Source of the DNA: Furcasterigmium furcatum
Taxonomy: Eukaryota > Ascomycota > Sordariomycetes > Glomerellales > Plectosphaerellaceae
Assembly: GCA_001599815.1 (NCBI GenBank)
Contig: BCIA01000002.1
Span: 558,001-622,000 of the forward strand
Direction: 5' to 3'
DNA length: 64,000 nucleotides
A model generated the notes under the pieces. It did not search any database and was not told where the DNA came from. It was given only the letters and a program-made list of their open reading frames with translations. Every line of letters starts with the position of its first letter. Within the stretch, counting starts at the first letter, position 1. The position numbers and the translations under genes were made by a program. Positions 1-11,800 of the stretch are shown piece after piece.

Positions 1-1379
1 GCCCTCGACGCCGCGAAGCAAGTCGGCCTGCCTGCCAGCAGCGTCTATGTCTTCGACACGACCATCCCCGGCTCGAAGCAGCTCGAGCAGCCCGCCACCA
101 AGGGCACCCGTCACTGGACAGAGCTGCTCGCTCCCGAGTCCGAGGCCCACGACTTCGCCTGGGCAGAGCCAACGGACGCCCGCACCGCGACCTGCTGCCT
201 CAACTACTCCTCCGGCACGACGGGCGTGCCCAAGGGCGTCGAGATCACGCACTACAACTACGTCGCCAACGGCACCGGCGTCTTCAAGGTCGCGGAGCTG
301 GCCGAGGACTGGGCCGAGGCCATCAAGCGCTACCGCGGCCTCTGCTTCCTGCCCATGTACCACGCCTACGCCCAGACGTACTTCATCGCCAACTTCCCCC
401 AGCAGGGCATGCCCACCTACATCATGCCCTCCTTCGACTTCGTCAAGATGCTCACCCACATCCAGCGCTTCCGCATCACCCACCTGACCACCGTGCCGCC
501 CATCCTCGTCGCGCTCACGAAGCACCCGATCGTGCAAAAGTTCGACCTCACCAGCGTCGAGTCCGTCGGGTGCGGCGCGGCACCCCTCGCCGGGGAAACG
601 GCCCGCGAGGCGGAGCGCCGCCTCAACAGGCCCGACCTCCTCGTCCGCCAGGGCTGGGGCATGACCGAGGTGACCTGCACGGCCATGACCTGGGACCCGC
701 GGCGGCGCGAGCGCGTCACCGCCGTGGGTGAGGTGATGCCCAACTGCAGCGCGCGGCTCGTCGACGCCGACGGCACCGAGGTCACGGAGGCCAAGAAGCC
801 CGGAGAGCTGTGGATCAGCGGGCCGACGGTGATGAAGAGCTACTGGGGGAACCCCAAGGCCACGGGGGAGACCATCGTCGAGGCCGACGGGCAGCGGTGG
901 CTGCGCACCGGCGACATCGCGTACGTCGACTCGTACGAGCCCGGCGGGCTGTTCTACATCGTCGACCGTATCAAGGAGCTCATCAAGGTCAAGGGGAACC
1001 AGGTCGCGCCGGCCGAGCTGGAGGCCCTGCTCCTCGAGCGGCCTGACGTGGCGGACGTCGCCGTCGTCGGCGTCACGATCAAGGGCGAGGAGCTGCCGCG
1101 GGCGTATATCGTCCGATCGCCGGAGACCAAGGCGACGGGCGAGGAGATCGCCAAGTGGCTGGAGGCGAGGGTCGCCAGGCATAAGAAGCTCGCGGGCGGC
1201 GTGGCCTTTACGGACGCCATCCCCAAGAACCCGGTGAGTCCCTTCCCAGAGTCCTCTTCCCCGTGCGTGAACGTGCAGCTAACAACAGCCAGTCCGGGAA
1301 GATTCTCCGCAAGATCCTCAGGGAGAAGGCGAAACAGGAAGTTGGCGACCGAGACCCGCCGGCGTCGAAGCTATCATAG
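1..1379 (+). CDS. 4-coumarate-CoA ligase-like acyl-CoA synthetase, 5' partial
   Basis: ANL-superfamily adenylate-forming ligase that activates a carboxylic acid (phenylpropanoid- or fatty-acid-like) to its CoA thioester. The gene runs in from the left edge in frame 1, so the N-terminal part is missing. Two exons: 1-1233 and 1293-1379; the intron begins GTGAGT and ends CAG. Visible core motifs in order: YSSGTTGVPKG (P-loop, about base 205-240), QGWGMTEVTC (about 649-680), RTGDIAYVD (about 904-930), DRIKELIKVKGNQV (about 961-1002), and PKNPSGKILRK, which is created exactly across the splice junction and contains the catalytic lysine. The C terminus reads PASKLS, a peroxisomal SKL-like tripeptide followed by one extra serine. 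Substrate cannot be told from the sequence. The family call is firm. Confidence 0.93.
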
Positions 1380-1775
1380 GTGCTGACCATAGGGAGCATA
1401 TAAGAGCAAAAGAACTGTGTAGATAGTCTGATCCATTGGATAACTCGATAAATACATTGCAACACGTTAAACAAAACGCGTCGTTGAGGTTGGGTTGTCT
1501 GGTGAGACTTCCGTTCAGGGGCCAAGAGGTTGCACGGGGAATCTCACGTGACGCGATAAGCTCCATCAGATAACGAAACTCGACCAGCATTATTTCGCGA
1601 CCAGACTTGCTTGCAGCACGGAGGACATCGACAACATCAAGAGCAATACTTCACACACCTCGCAACGCCCACCCTCCCGACTACGACACGCCAAATCCGT
1701 CAAGAAACCCCCAAATCCAAAAAGGCCCCTCAATTGCCCCGGCCCGCCCCTAGAGGCGCCGCAACCTTTGCCAAA
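1380..1775. other. intergenic region, 3' end of the ligase gene and promoter of the splicing factor
   Basis: No gene is supported here. It holds the 3' UTR of the CoA-ligase gene and the promoter and 5' UTR of the BCAS2-like gene, including a palindromic TCACGTGA. Confidence 0.6.
1544..1551. promoter_or_regulatory. TCACGTGA palindrome (bHLH-type site)
   Basis: A perfect TCACGTGA palindrome about 225 bp upstream of the BCAS2-like start codon. The sequence is a Cbf1-type bHLH recognition element; the position fits a promoter element. Function is inferred only from sequence and position. Confidence 0.4.
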
Positions 1776-2465
1776 ATGTCCGCCAAATCCGCCCTCCACG
1801 AGTCCCTCCCATGTCAGTCCTCCCCCCCTCGTCCTCTCTCGCCACAAAAGCCCCCCCTAACAACCGTCCCAGACATCGACGCCGACCTCACAGCAGCCCA
1901 GCGCGCCCAAGCAGAATCCCTCATCGCCACAGAACTCTCCACCGCCGGCCCCCCGCCCCCCTCCTCCGAACTCCTCCCGCCCGTGCGCGAACCCGCCTTC
2001 TCCCCCCTCATCGCCGCCGAGCTCGCCCGCATCGAGCGCAAGCAGCCCCTCGCCGCCATCGACCTCTCCCGCTACGAGGCCCAGGAACCCCTCGCCGACT
2101 CCCCCGCCCTCGACTCCTTCGCCGACTCCCTCCGCAAGGCCTACACCTCCCACACCTACCTCGCCTCCCGCGTCGAGAACCTCCAGCTCCTCGAGAAGTG
2201 GGGGAAGAACGCCTGGCTCATCGGCAACCACGGCCTTGAGGCCGACCTCAAGGCCCTCGAGCGCGAGCTCGCCGAGGCGAAGCGCCAGATCGACGTCCTC
2301 ACCATCGCCCGCAGGCGGCAGCAGGACGAGGTGGCCGGCGAGATGCGCGCGCTCGAGGAGGGCTGGAAGAGGGGCATCGGCCGGGTGCTGGAGACCGAGG
2401 TCGCCGTCGAGAACCTGCGGCGGGAGGTCCTGGTCGAGATGCAGAGGCAGGCGAGGGAGGCATAG
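1776..2465 (+). CDS. cwf7: BCAS2/Spf27-family pre-mRNA splicing factor
   Basis: Core subunit of the Prp19/NineTeen complex, which acts in the nucleus during spliceosome activation. Model: exon 1 1776-1812, intron 1813-1872 (60 nt, GTCAGT...CTAAC...CAG), exon 2 1873-2465, giving 209 aa. Splicing makes SLPYIDADLT near the N terminus, the pattern expected for the family, whereas reading through the intron gives proline/serine-rich filler. The intron is a multiple of three without a stop, so the frame stays open through it. The C-terminal half is charged and helical (for example KALERELAEAKRQIDVL), as expected for the coiled-coil part, and WGKNAWLIGN is a typical central motif. The start has good context (CCAAAATG). 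Length matches the family (about 190-225 aa). Confidence 0.9.
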   Translation: MSAKSALHESLPCQSSPPRPLSPQKPPLTTVPDIDADLTAAQRAQAESLIATELSTAGPPPPSSELLPPVREPAFSPLIAAELARIERKQPLAAIDLSRYEAQEPLADSPALDSFADSLRKAYTSHTYLASRVENLQLLEKWGKNAWLIGNHGLEADLKALERELAEAKRQIDVLTIARRRQQDEVAGEMRALEEGWKRGIGRVLETEVAVENLRREVLVEMQRQAREA

Positions 2466-2902
2466 GAGCACCACGTCCGGCGAGGCAGATCTGTAGATGT
2501 TGATTTCGGCGTTTCAGGAGTAAAAAGCGAATAAATGGTGGCAGACAGGGAGGGTCATGTATCATACCGAGATACCCCATGCGGGCAGGATGTGGCCTGA
2601 CCCGCCAGAGAGAAAGAAGGAGCCCTGCACGACAGCGCGCGCAAGGCATCATCATATAAGTATGAACAGCGATTATAATCATGTTGCTCCTATCCACAGG
2701 TATCCGAATGTCACTAGCTGTATCTCCTAGGAAGCGAAAGTGGAGGGATGTTCCGTGAAACGCCGCCGTTCCCGTCATAAACCGTCAAGCATGCTTCCAA
2801 CTGCCCTTTCATGCCATTCTTCCGCACCCAAACACACGTATCTACCAAGCGCAATCATCCCCGGTCGAGCCCGGTTCGATATGATGTCATGCGGAAACTG
2901 GA
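2466..2902. other. convergent intergenic region
   Basis: Space between the convergent BCAS2-like and PKA regulatory-subunit genes. It should hold both 3' UTRs; no gene or repeat seen. Confidence 0.6.
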
Positions 2903-4158
2903 TCAGGGCCCGGCCTCCATCGGGTCCAGGTCCTCCACGCCCGTCTTGACGCCTTCGTACTTGGTTCTCCTCATGATGCTCTCCACGGGGCCGAGCAGCC
3001 TCTGGAATGCATTCTTCCCCAGGCGCGCTACCTTGACGTTGGTCGACGCGACAACACTAGCAGCGCGAGGAGCCTCGTTCAGAAGGGCGAGCTCGCCGAA
3101 GAAGTCACCCTTGCCGTAGTGCTTGACGGAACCGGGCGTATCAGTGCGGAAAGCGTCGGCCTCACCGCTCTCCAGCAGGAAGAAAGCATCTCCGGGGTCG
3201 CCCTCGTTGATGATGGCCTGGCCGGGGCTAAACTTTTGCGTCTCGAGGGCATCGGCAATCTTGGACCGCTCGTACGGGGTGAGGCTCTGTAGCAGAGGAA
3301 CCTCCTCGAGGAAGGTCTCGTACATGCGGCGCTTCGCAAACGTAGACTCCATAAGAATACGGCGGAAGGTCATGCGGTCCAATGCCCAGAGTGTGCACCC
3401 AGATTCGGCAGAAATGACCGTCGCTGCCCGAGGGGCGTTGTACATGAGCGCAAGCTCGCCAAATGAGCCTCCGGCCTGGATGGAGCCAACCTTCTGGCCC
3501 ATGCCGTCCGGCCCAGGTTGCAGGGCGCCGCTGCTGTTGACGTAGACATCGAAAGAGCCCTTCTCCACGACATAGAAGAAATCGCCGGCGTCTCCTTGGC
3601 TGATGACCTGCGCGCGCTGTTAGTCGCGATGCTCAGAATACGTAGGACATTGGCACATACCTTGATATCTTTGGCAGGAATGGGCTTCTCGTTGAGAGCA
3701 CCGAGGACCTGGATATTCTGCTCATCCTCCAGGTGGGAGAAGAGGAAGTTGCTCTCGATTGCCTTCGTCAACCGTTCCAACTGATCGGGCGTCTTCTCGT
3801 GGAAAGGTGGCGTCCAGTTGGTGTCGAAGGAGTCGGCGCTGGGCTTGAGGGATTCCGCGGAGACCGAAGTGCGTCGTCCAAAGTTGTACTCGGGCGGGTA
3901 GTGATCGGGGTTGGGAGGGCTTCTAACCGTCGGGGGAGTGTCGAAGGGCGCGTCACCACCACCAAAGGGACCGCCGAAGGGGCTGCGAAAGCCAGTATGG
4001 GCAGGACGACCGAAGTTGGATGCTGTGGGCGAGGCGACGGTGTCGGCCTCGTCTTCCTCGATGACACGGTGCATAACGTTGCCACCGGCCGTGTTGCCGT
4101 CGCGAGGCCCGAAGGGATTGGCGTTGGCGCCGAAGGGGCTCGTGAAATGTGTAGACAT
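2903..4158 (-). CDS. pkaR: cAMP-dependent protein kinase regulatory subunit
   Basis: Holds the PKA catalytic subunit inactive until cAMP binds. Exons: 4158-3661 and 3607-2903 on the minus strand; intron 3608-3660 (53 nt). The product is 400 aa, a normal length for filamentous-fungal PKA-R. The pseudo-substrate/inhibitor site RRTSVSAES lies near residues 95-103. Two tandem cyclic-nucleotide-binding domains follow; their phosphate-binding cassettes are visible as GGSFGELALMYNAPRAATV and GDFFGELALLNEAPRAASV, each with the conserved FGE...PRAA residues. The N terminus is rich in FTSPFG/NPFG-type segments, and I could not identify a clear dimerisation/docking helix. A candidate 5'-UTR intron (about 4211-4495, donor AAG/GTAATG, acceptor GTCAG) lies upstream. 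The neighbour on the 3' side is convergent. Confidence 0.95.
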
Positions 4159-6339
4159 GATGTGCTGTTTCGAGGGGAGGGTGTCGGGTGGCGGGCCTAA
4201 GAGAAGTCGCCTGACTTTGCAGAGAGGTCAAGGTTGACCACGTCGGACGGTAGATAGCTCTGCGTGATGAATGGTAAGTTTATGGAGCACGAATTCAGGG
4301 AGGCAGTGACGAGGTTGATATAAAGGACAGGTCTGGGGATGATGAAGAGGGCCAGGGACAGGAAGCTGCCAGAGTTGCTGAAGACATATGCTGCGTCGTC
4401 CAGGAAGGGGGGAGGTGAAGGGGACAAAGAATGTTCTGCTGTGGCTTTGATGGCGGGGGTGTTCGGATGAAGGGGGTTGACAAAGTGAGCATTACCTTTT
4501 GAAAGTCGACGAGATGTCAGATGTCGAAAAGGACCAGAGAGGCAGCTGTCGGCTCAGTCTGCGGAGAGTCAGTGCTGCGCCAATGGAGAATTAATGTGGC
4601 AGCATGACGTTGGGATTTCAGAGGGGTCCAGCCGTCAAAGCCAGCCAGAAAAGGTGACGAAGAGGGGTGGCGAAATATTGGAGGCTTTTGGGTGCCAAGG
4701 CAAAGCGAGATATCAGACAAGGACGCGGGACCGCGGGGCACCGGGGAAGCTCTCTGATTGACGGCTTGGGGGCAGGGAGGGGCTAGGAACGGGCGCAGCG
4801 ACTATGGGCGCCATGGAAGGAGGGATTGGGCGTGCATGATGTTTTGTTCCATGTCGGAGGGTCGTAAGGAGGGGAGTGCGCGGCAAGGAAAGTAGACTGG
4901 GGGGATTCCTGGACGGCCGCTGGTTGATACGCGCGCGCGCAGCATGACGCCTGGGTGGTTCGGACCTGAGGGCGCGATGTTGTATACATTCCCCAGTGAC
5001 GTGTGACGTGTGAAGCTCGACCAGCAAGCCCGAGCCAGCCCAGGTGCGGCAACAAAAAGTAAATGGAACGTACCGGTCAATACCGCGGCGGCTCGAGAGG
5101 CACGAGCAGGTCACGGCAGATGGGGTCGACAGGGAAGCAGGGTTGCCCCCCTCAATGAGATCTCGGGGGTGTGAGTCGTGTTTTCCAGGGTCCGGACCTC
5201 CTGAGCTGGGAGTTGGATCGCGTGGATGGGATGAGATGAGAGGCGTCGGCGGGGGTTTGGTAAGCAAAAATCAAGGGAAGACAGGTTCCGGAGCTGGGAG
5301 TGTCTCGTCGAGGTGAGGGAGAGATTATGTCGATGGAGGGGGAGAGAAGCGGCGGAATTCCCAAATACTGTATGTGTGAAGGAGCAAAGAAGGGGACGGG
5401 ACTGACGAAAGTGAAAGAGGAGGAGGGGAGAAGATGGTGGAGCACCCATGACAGACAGACATGGATTTCAGCACGTTCGGTTGACCTCGCTCGCTCCTTC
5501 TCCAGGCAATGCTTAGGCAAGAAGCTTTGGCGGCGACCACTCACAGGCGTCGAACCCTTCTAGAAACAACGCACAGACCCTATGGTGGCTGGTGCTCCCA
5601 GCCCTGGGGAGTCGGGACATGGCCCGAGCTCCATTCCAATGCTTCGGTTGGGATTCTTTGCAGCAGACACAGGTGGTTCCTGCACCGCGCCCGCCTCGCG
5701 ATGGGTGGTCAGTGCTTCCTTCCCTTCCGCTTCCGCTTCCTTTCCCTTCGCAGCCAAGCCACACACCCAGCCAGAGCGTCATTCGGGTGGCCTGCTGCTT
5801 CCATCTCAGCTTCCAAGGCCACTACCGGCACTCACGGCACACAACCTACCACCCGTGGACCTCAGCTGGCAGCATACCCCTCCATCCCCCTCAACCCCTC
5901 CCCTCCAGGCCCCTGCCGGCTGCCTCCAGTGTTTCTGCCCGTGCGCCCCGCCCCCTCACTGCCAAATCAGATCCGAATCCCATTTCTCCGCCACCCTGAT
6001 CACCTGGTGGTCACAGCTCCCGGCCCTCCTCGGCTGAGATCGACTCCCGTCCCCCAGGCTAAGGACGATCCACGGCTTGGGAGCATCATCATCACCGCAT
6101 TGCAGCAACGCAATCCACCCCAGTTACGCCCTCTTCGTCGCGCAGGATGCAAGATGCAAGTCTATTATACCCCTTGGCACTATAACCCGTTCTCTTTTTC
6201 GCTGCGCCCGGTCCCTTGTAGCTTCATCGTCATCGGCCATCAGCCAGCAGCCATCAACCATCGAACATCCACGAGTCTACAAGTGCACATGCCACCTCTC
6301 CCCAGCCAGCCCCGGCCCATGGCAATTGGACGACTACCA
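4159..6339. other. long upstream region of the PKA regulatory-subunit gene
   Basis: About 2.2 kb without a convincing gene. Long open frames exist on both strands (for example 5509-6495 +) but they are proline/serine/arginine-rich, lack domain-like composition and look like chance frames in CT-rich DNA. The part next to 4158 probably contains a long 5' UTR with an intron at about 4211-4495. A short alternating CG run lies near 4930. Confidence 0.5.
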
Positions 6340-8053
6340 CTAACCGAGCCGGAGCTGCTCGAGACGAGTCCTCTCCTCCTGTTGCTCATCAAGCGACCTC
6401 ATCGTGCCAAAAGCATCCAGACCCATGAGCGCCGCCTCCTGGCCCCGGCTCATCCCTCCTCCGCCCGGCCTTCCCATGCTGACTGCTCCGTATGAAGTCG
6501 GCTGTCCGCTCTCTGCACCGTTGTATCTCGAAGGCGGCGCGATTGGTCCGAAGACGCAGGGCGACGTGGGTGACGAGGTCGGTCTGGAAAAGGGCGCGGT
6601 CTCTGCTCCTCGCCAACACTCGTCAGATGCACGCCCACTCTCAAGCAAGAGCATAGGATACGTACCCGACGGCCTCAGACCGCTGACGGCGGCCCCGTAA
6701 ACAGGTGATGATAGGGGTGCCATGCCACCTAAGCCGCTGGTCGAGGGCAGGGCCATGGGCATCGAGTCGGCCGGTTCTTGACGGCGCCAGGACATGGTCT
6801 GCTGCGTCCTCGATAGGTTAGGCGACAGGGGTTGGTGGTGGTCATCATTGATGTTGGTGCTGTCGCAGCAGGCAGCATCCGCGGCTGCTGCCTCCACGGC
6901 GCCCGAGGCATCCTCACGCTGCCTCTCTGCCTGCTGCTTCTTCCACCAGGTCGGCAGGCCGTGGAACAGTCCCAGCGACATCTGTGTCGCCTTGTCCAGC
7001 GGCATCTCGTGCTTGTACTTGCATCCCTGCTGCGTGAACGCGCACACGCCCTCGTGGACCCATTTGTCGCAGTAGATCTTGGGCTTCTTCTGGGGCGTCG
7101 GGGACGAGGCGACGATGTTATCGATTTTCTTCTGTTCACGCGTAGAGTACCGTCAGCGTCCGTGTCTCGAGAAGGGAGGTTTCAACATTACCTGAATACT
7201 GTCTGATCCAGGCGCAGGAGATGACGGGGGTGTCTGCGCCGAACCGCTCAGCAACCCGCACGATAGCGACAAGGGAAAGAAGTCGTCTTACCTTCAACAG
7301 CGTGACCGGCTCGATGTTGCTCAGAGGCCCGCGAGGAGGCGGCCTGACGGGCATGGGAAGCACCAACATGCCCTCGGATCCGTGCTGCAGGCTGGGTATG
7401 TTCATCAGGGGCGGCAGCATGTCCGCCGGGATGAGGCGGGTGTAATTGCCGTCGCCGCGGTCGAAGCAGTAGGCGTAGAACCCATCCAGGTCGGGGACAG
7501 CTCCTTGGCCTTGACCTTGGTACTGCTGCTGCTGCTGCTGCTGATGTTGCTGCTGAGTCCACGGAGCCATGGCAAAGTGCGGGCTGACGATTGGGCTCAT
7601 CTGCATGGTGATATCGGCAGCTCCCAGGGCATTGGCAACACGCCAGTTCAGGGCGTCCATGAACCGCGGAGTATTCGGCATGCGAGACGGCTCCATCCCA
7701 GACCTTTCCAGGCGTCCTTGTGCGCTGTTGGCAAACGGTGCTTGCTGCCTCTGCTGCTGCTGCAGTTGCAGTTGCAGCTGGTGCTGCTGGCCTCGAGGCT
7801 CCGGAGCGAACTGGCGGCGCTGTTGGCCCATGCCGTGAAGGGGATGCCTGTCCCCCATGGCCGGCAGCTCGCCACCGGCGGTCCGGCTAATCGTCTGGTG
7901 GTCGTACCACGCGGTGGGTGGCTTCTCGAAGCGTCGATCCCAGGAGATGGCGCCGTCCTGATCGGGCGTCGTGAATCGACTGATGACCGAAGAAGACGAG
8001 GCGTCAGGCGAAGAAGACTTGTCGGAGGAGGAGTGGCCCCGGAACGAGTCCAT
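6340..8053 (-). CDS. CCCH-type zinc-finger protein, glutamine-rich
   Basis: Probable RNA-binding protein. Three exons on the minus strand: 8053-7292, 7233-7192 (only 42 nt) and 7131-6340; introns 7234-7291 and 7132-7191. Total 531 aa. The small second exon encodes a TPPSSPAPGSD linker that joins the two larger exons in frame. One zinc finger is visible at about residues 289-309, reading CDKWVHEGVC then CKYKH, a C-x8-C-x6-C-x3-H spacing; it is followed by a conserved-looking basic/aromatic stretch ending GLPTWWKKQQAE. The N-terminal half carries glutamine runs encoded by CTG/CAG repeats (bases near 7525 and 7750). The family call rests on the finger; the RNA target is unknown. Confidence 0.85.
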
Positions 8054-8873
8054 GCTGCGGAAAGGAGAAGCAGGGGGAGGACGGCGGAGGGCTGCACGAA
8101 GGGAGGAGGAGGCAGATGAGGAAGGGAAGTCGGAGAGAGAGGAGAGGCACGGTCAAAAGGACGGTGAGTGAATGAGGTGAGCGTTGCAAACGGAGAGCGC
8201 AGAAAATGACTGGCGTATCCCATCTATACCGCCGGCAGACAGCGTGTGGAGAGTCGTGGCAACAACAAGGACATGCGAGACAGGACCGAGGTGCGTCAAA
8301 GAGCCGACGGCGGCGGTCTCTGGCGGCAAGTAAGCAAGTAGCCTTGCAGGATGATGACGACGGGCGAGTGTGCCCCTGGACGAGACGACGAAGACGAGGC
8401 CCTCTGCTGAGGGAGGCTGCGGGTGTTTTTGTCTCTCCTTCGAGAAGAGAGCCCGGCCACAAGACAAGGCTGCCGCTGGTAGGCAGCAAAAAGGCAGGTA
8501 GCGTTTGCTCCCCATGGATGGCCAAATAGAGTCCGTTGGCCGTCGAGCCGGATAGCTGCAGTACCAGACCTCGTTGCACTCACTCCACGTGACAAACAGC
8601 GTCGAACAAGACGGCCGAGAGCCAGTATCACTCACACCGTGTCAGGATGGGGGAGGAGAGGAAGGTATGCTTTTCACTTTCATGTCATCATGTCTTGGTT
8701 CGCATTTCATTCATGCCAAGCAAGCTATCAGCAGCTATGGACGAGATCTTCTCGAAGACGGCCCATGCTCGGCGTTTACTGAGGCATCTACCCCATGCTG
8801 TTTGCTTTGTAGCAAAGCCGGATCCTGCTCAGTTTGTCTCCGGGGTTGTCCCCGGGGCAGCCCAATCTGGGCT
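8054..8873. other. intergenic region between two minus-strand genes
   Basis: Holds the promoter and 5' UTR of the CCCH protein gene (left) and the 3' end of the chromatin-remodeler gene (right). No gene supported. Confidence 0.55.
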
Positions 8874-11800
8874 TTACATGAGATCCCGCAATCTCTTCTT
8901 CAGAGCCGCCTTTTCTGCGGCTATTTCTTGAGGGTCGGATGACCACTTCGCGAGCCCATCGAGGGCAAGACGGATGTGCCTTTCCTTCGTTATCTTTAAG
9001 CATGTCGAAGGGGCATGCTTGCCACTGCAAAGGGGGCATTGTCCAGTGGCCGCTGGCGATCGTGTGCTGGGAGAGCTGTTCGCCCGCCCATTCGGCCTGG
9101 ACATCACTAGGTCCACGGAGAAATGAGTTGCAGGTGCTTGTGGCCTGCTGTTTGCCTGAGAATGAACCGATGGTGGCACATGGAAGGGCATCTGCGCCTG
9201 CTGGCGCATTTGGGGAGGAGCTCCAGGGGATAGCAAGGGACGAGAAATTGAGCTGGCAGGGGTCGTGAACTGCTGCCGGAGCGGATTTGCCTCCAAATTC
9301 TGCATGTTGTACAGTTGCGCGAGATGAGGAGGGATGCCGGGGGGTATCTGGTGTTGAGTCACGCGATATGCTCCGTTCTGGGGACGGTTTGCGGCAGGGT
9401 TTTGACCGGGTCTCGGAGGAAGTGGGATCGGAGTAATGGTTGTCGGTATCGGACGTGGCTGTGGTGCTGATGCTGGCTGCGACACTGGTTTCTGGGCTTT
9501 GCTCCCGGCCTTCTTGGGCTTCTCTGCCTTCGAGTCCTTGACCTTTGACTTGCTTCCCCTTGTACCAGGGGTAGTCGACCGGGAGTCTTCACCTCGAGTC
9601 GGAGTCGGGGCCATGATACCGGAGCCTGTCTGCATCAGCACAGCGTTCGACATCGCATAACGGTGTCCAGGGATAGCTTACCTTTGCGCTTGGTTGTATT
9701 ATCAAGCGCGCTGATCTCCCCGGCATCAACGTCGGCCGCGACTTCTTCCTCCTCATCGTCGCCTGATTCAGCCTTAAAGTCCTCGTCAACCTCGGAACCG
9801 CTGTTCTCGTCAGCTTCTGCCGCCTGATTAGTGCGGTAGTTGATGTTCTATCTCTGTTAGCCAGTCGTTCACATGAAAGGTGGTCAGATGAAACTCACCT
9901 GACGACGTCGCCCGCCCCGACCCAGGACCACCTCGTTCATCTTGGCAACCCGCCTAGCTTCCTCCTCTCGCTCCCGCAGAATGTCGTCCCAGACGGTCAT
10001 GTTGACGGTCGGGTCTTCGTGCTCTGCAAGGTCGTTATCCAACGTTTCCCTATCGTTGGCCCAAACCCTTGCGAACGAGAAGTTGGTTGAGCCGTCATCG
10101 TCTGTCTTGGTCTGCTCGATCTCAGAGCGATCCAGAAGCTTGTCGATGCTGGCGTCGTCGTAGCGGACAACATCTTTCTCATCCGTTCCCTCGCCAAAGA
10201 GGGCAGCGGCACCGAATTTCAAGATGGATTCCAGATCATCAGGCGCCTCGTCCTCGTTGTCCATGCTCTCGATGAGCACATGATCCAGGGCCATCTTCTT
10301 TTTGCCGATCTGCATGATCTTCTCTTCGACCGAGCTCTTCGTGACAAGCTGAAAGCAAAGAACCTTGTTCTTTTGACCGATGCGGTGGGCGCGAGACAGG
10401 GCCTGTATGTCCTGATGGGGGTTGAAGTCTGGATCGAGGATGATAACAGTATCGGCAGTCGCCAGGTTGATGCCAACACCACCAGCTCTTGTCGAGAGCA
10501 AAAAGGCGAAAACCGGGGAGTCGGGCGCATTGAAAGCATCGATGCGCTTCTGCTTCTCCAGACTTGAGATGGAGCCGTCGAGGCGCCTGTGGTCAAAGCC
10601 CATGTCGTTGAGGAAGTCTTCCATGATGTCGAGCTGATTCAGGAACTGGCTAAAAAGAAGCACTCTGTGACCCCGAGCCTTGAGTTTCGGCAGCATCTGC
10701 TCCAGGAGTACTAGTTTTCCGGAGGCGGAAATCAGATTTCGGCGGGTGCTGACAGCATCCATCCCTCGTTCCTCGATAGCCTCGCTGTACATGAAGGGGT
10801 GGCAAAGGCACTTGCGGAGTTGGACGAGGATATTGTTCAAGCTTCCTCGGTCCTTGGGGCGAAGCTTGTTGTCGTTGAAGATTGCCTTGAGCAGTTCGGG
10901 GCTCTTCGCCATAATGGACTTGCAGAGCTTCTCTTGCAGGATGCTCATTGACACCGGAAGAATGATCTGAGCCATGGGCGGAAGAAACTTCAAGACGGCG
11001 GCCTTCGTCCGGCGCAAGAAGTATGGACGAATCTTCTCGTGCAGCTCGGGGAGGTTGGTCGCGTTGAGATCGCTGTACTGCTCGTCAAGCTTCGCAGCAT
11101 TGTGACTTGGGTCGATAAATTGGAGAAGATTGAAAAGCTCGCGCTTGTTGTTTTGGAGCGGCGTGCCCGTCAGCAGGAGCCGGAATGGGAACTTCATCGA
11201 CTTCAGGGCCAGGTAGAGGAGGTTCTGGTCGTTCTTCAGGCGCTGACCCTCGTCGACGACCAAGCCGGCCCAGTTCACGGATAGGAAGAGCGTCTTCGTT
11301 CGGTCGTCCTGTGCCGAGTCATAAGACATGACCACGATGTGAGCCCTCATGTTCGTGCTGCCGTTAGGGAAGAGCTCGTATTTGTGCGCGAGTTCTTGCG
11401 GCCGCCTTCCGCCATGGTACGTCACGACCCTGAGATCCGGTGCCCAGAACTTGATCTCTCGACGCCAGTTGGGACAAGTCGAATTCGGCACAACAACCAT
11501 CCAGGGGAAGACCTGAGGCTTGGTTAGACATGGTCGAGTGCTGGTACCAAACAAACTCACCTGCGGGCCGTCCAAGGCCAGCTGCGCGATCAGGCTGATC
11601 ACTTGCACCGTCTTCCCCAGACCCATCTCATCCGCCAAAATGACATTCCTGTCCTGGTGGTGGTTGTAGAGCATCCATGCCACGCCCTCCATCTGGTACT
11701 CCATGAGTTTTCCGCGTTTGATGCCGGCGGGCTGCCCCACTTGGTCGACGAACGTCTCGTTCTTGTACTTCCGAAGTCGGTCTTTCATCCCGGAGGTGAG

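Noticed and set aside
5509..6495. 328-residue open frame, plus strand
   Set aside because: Proline/serine/arginine-rich with no domain-like segments, in CT-rich upstream DNA; judged a chance frame.
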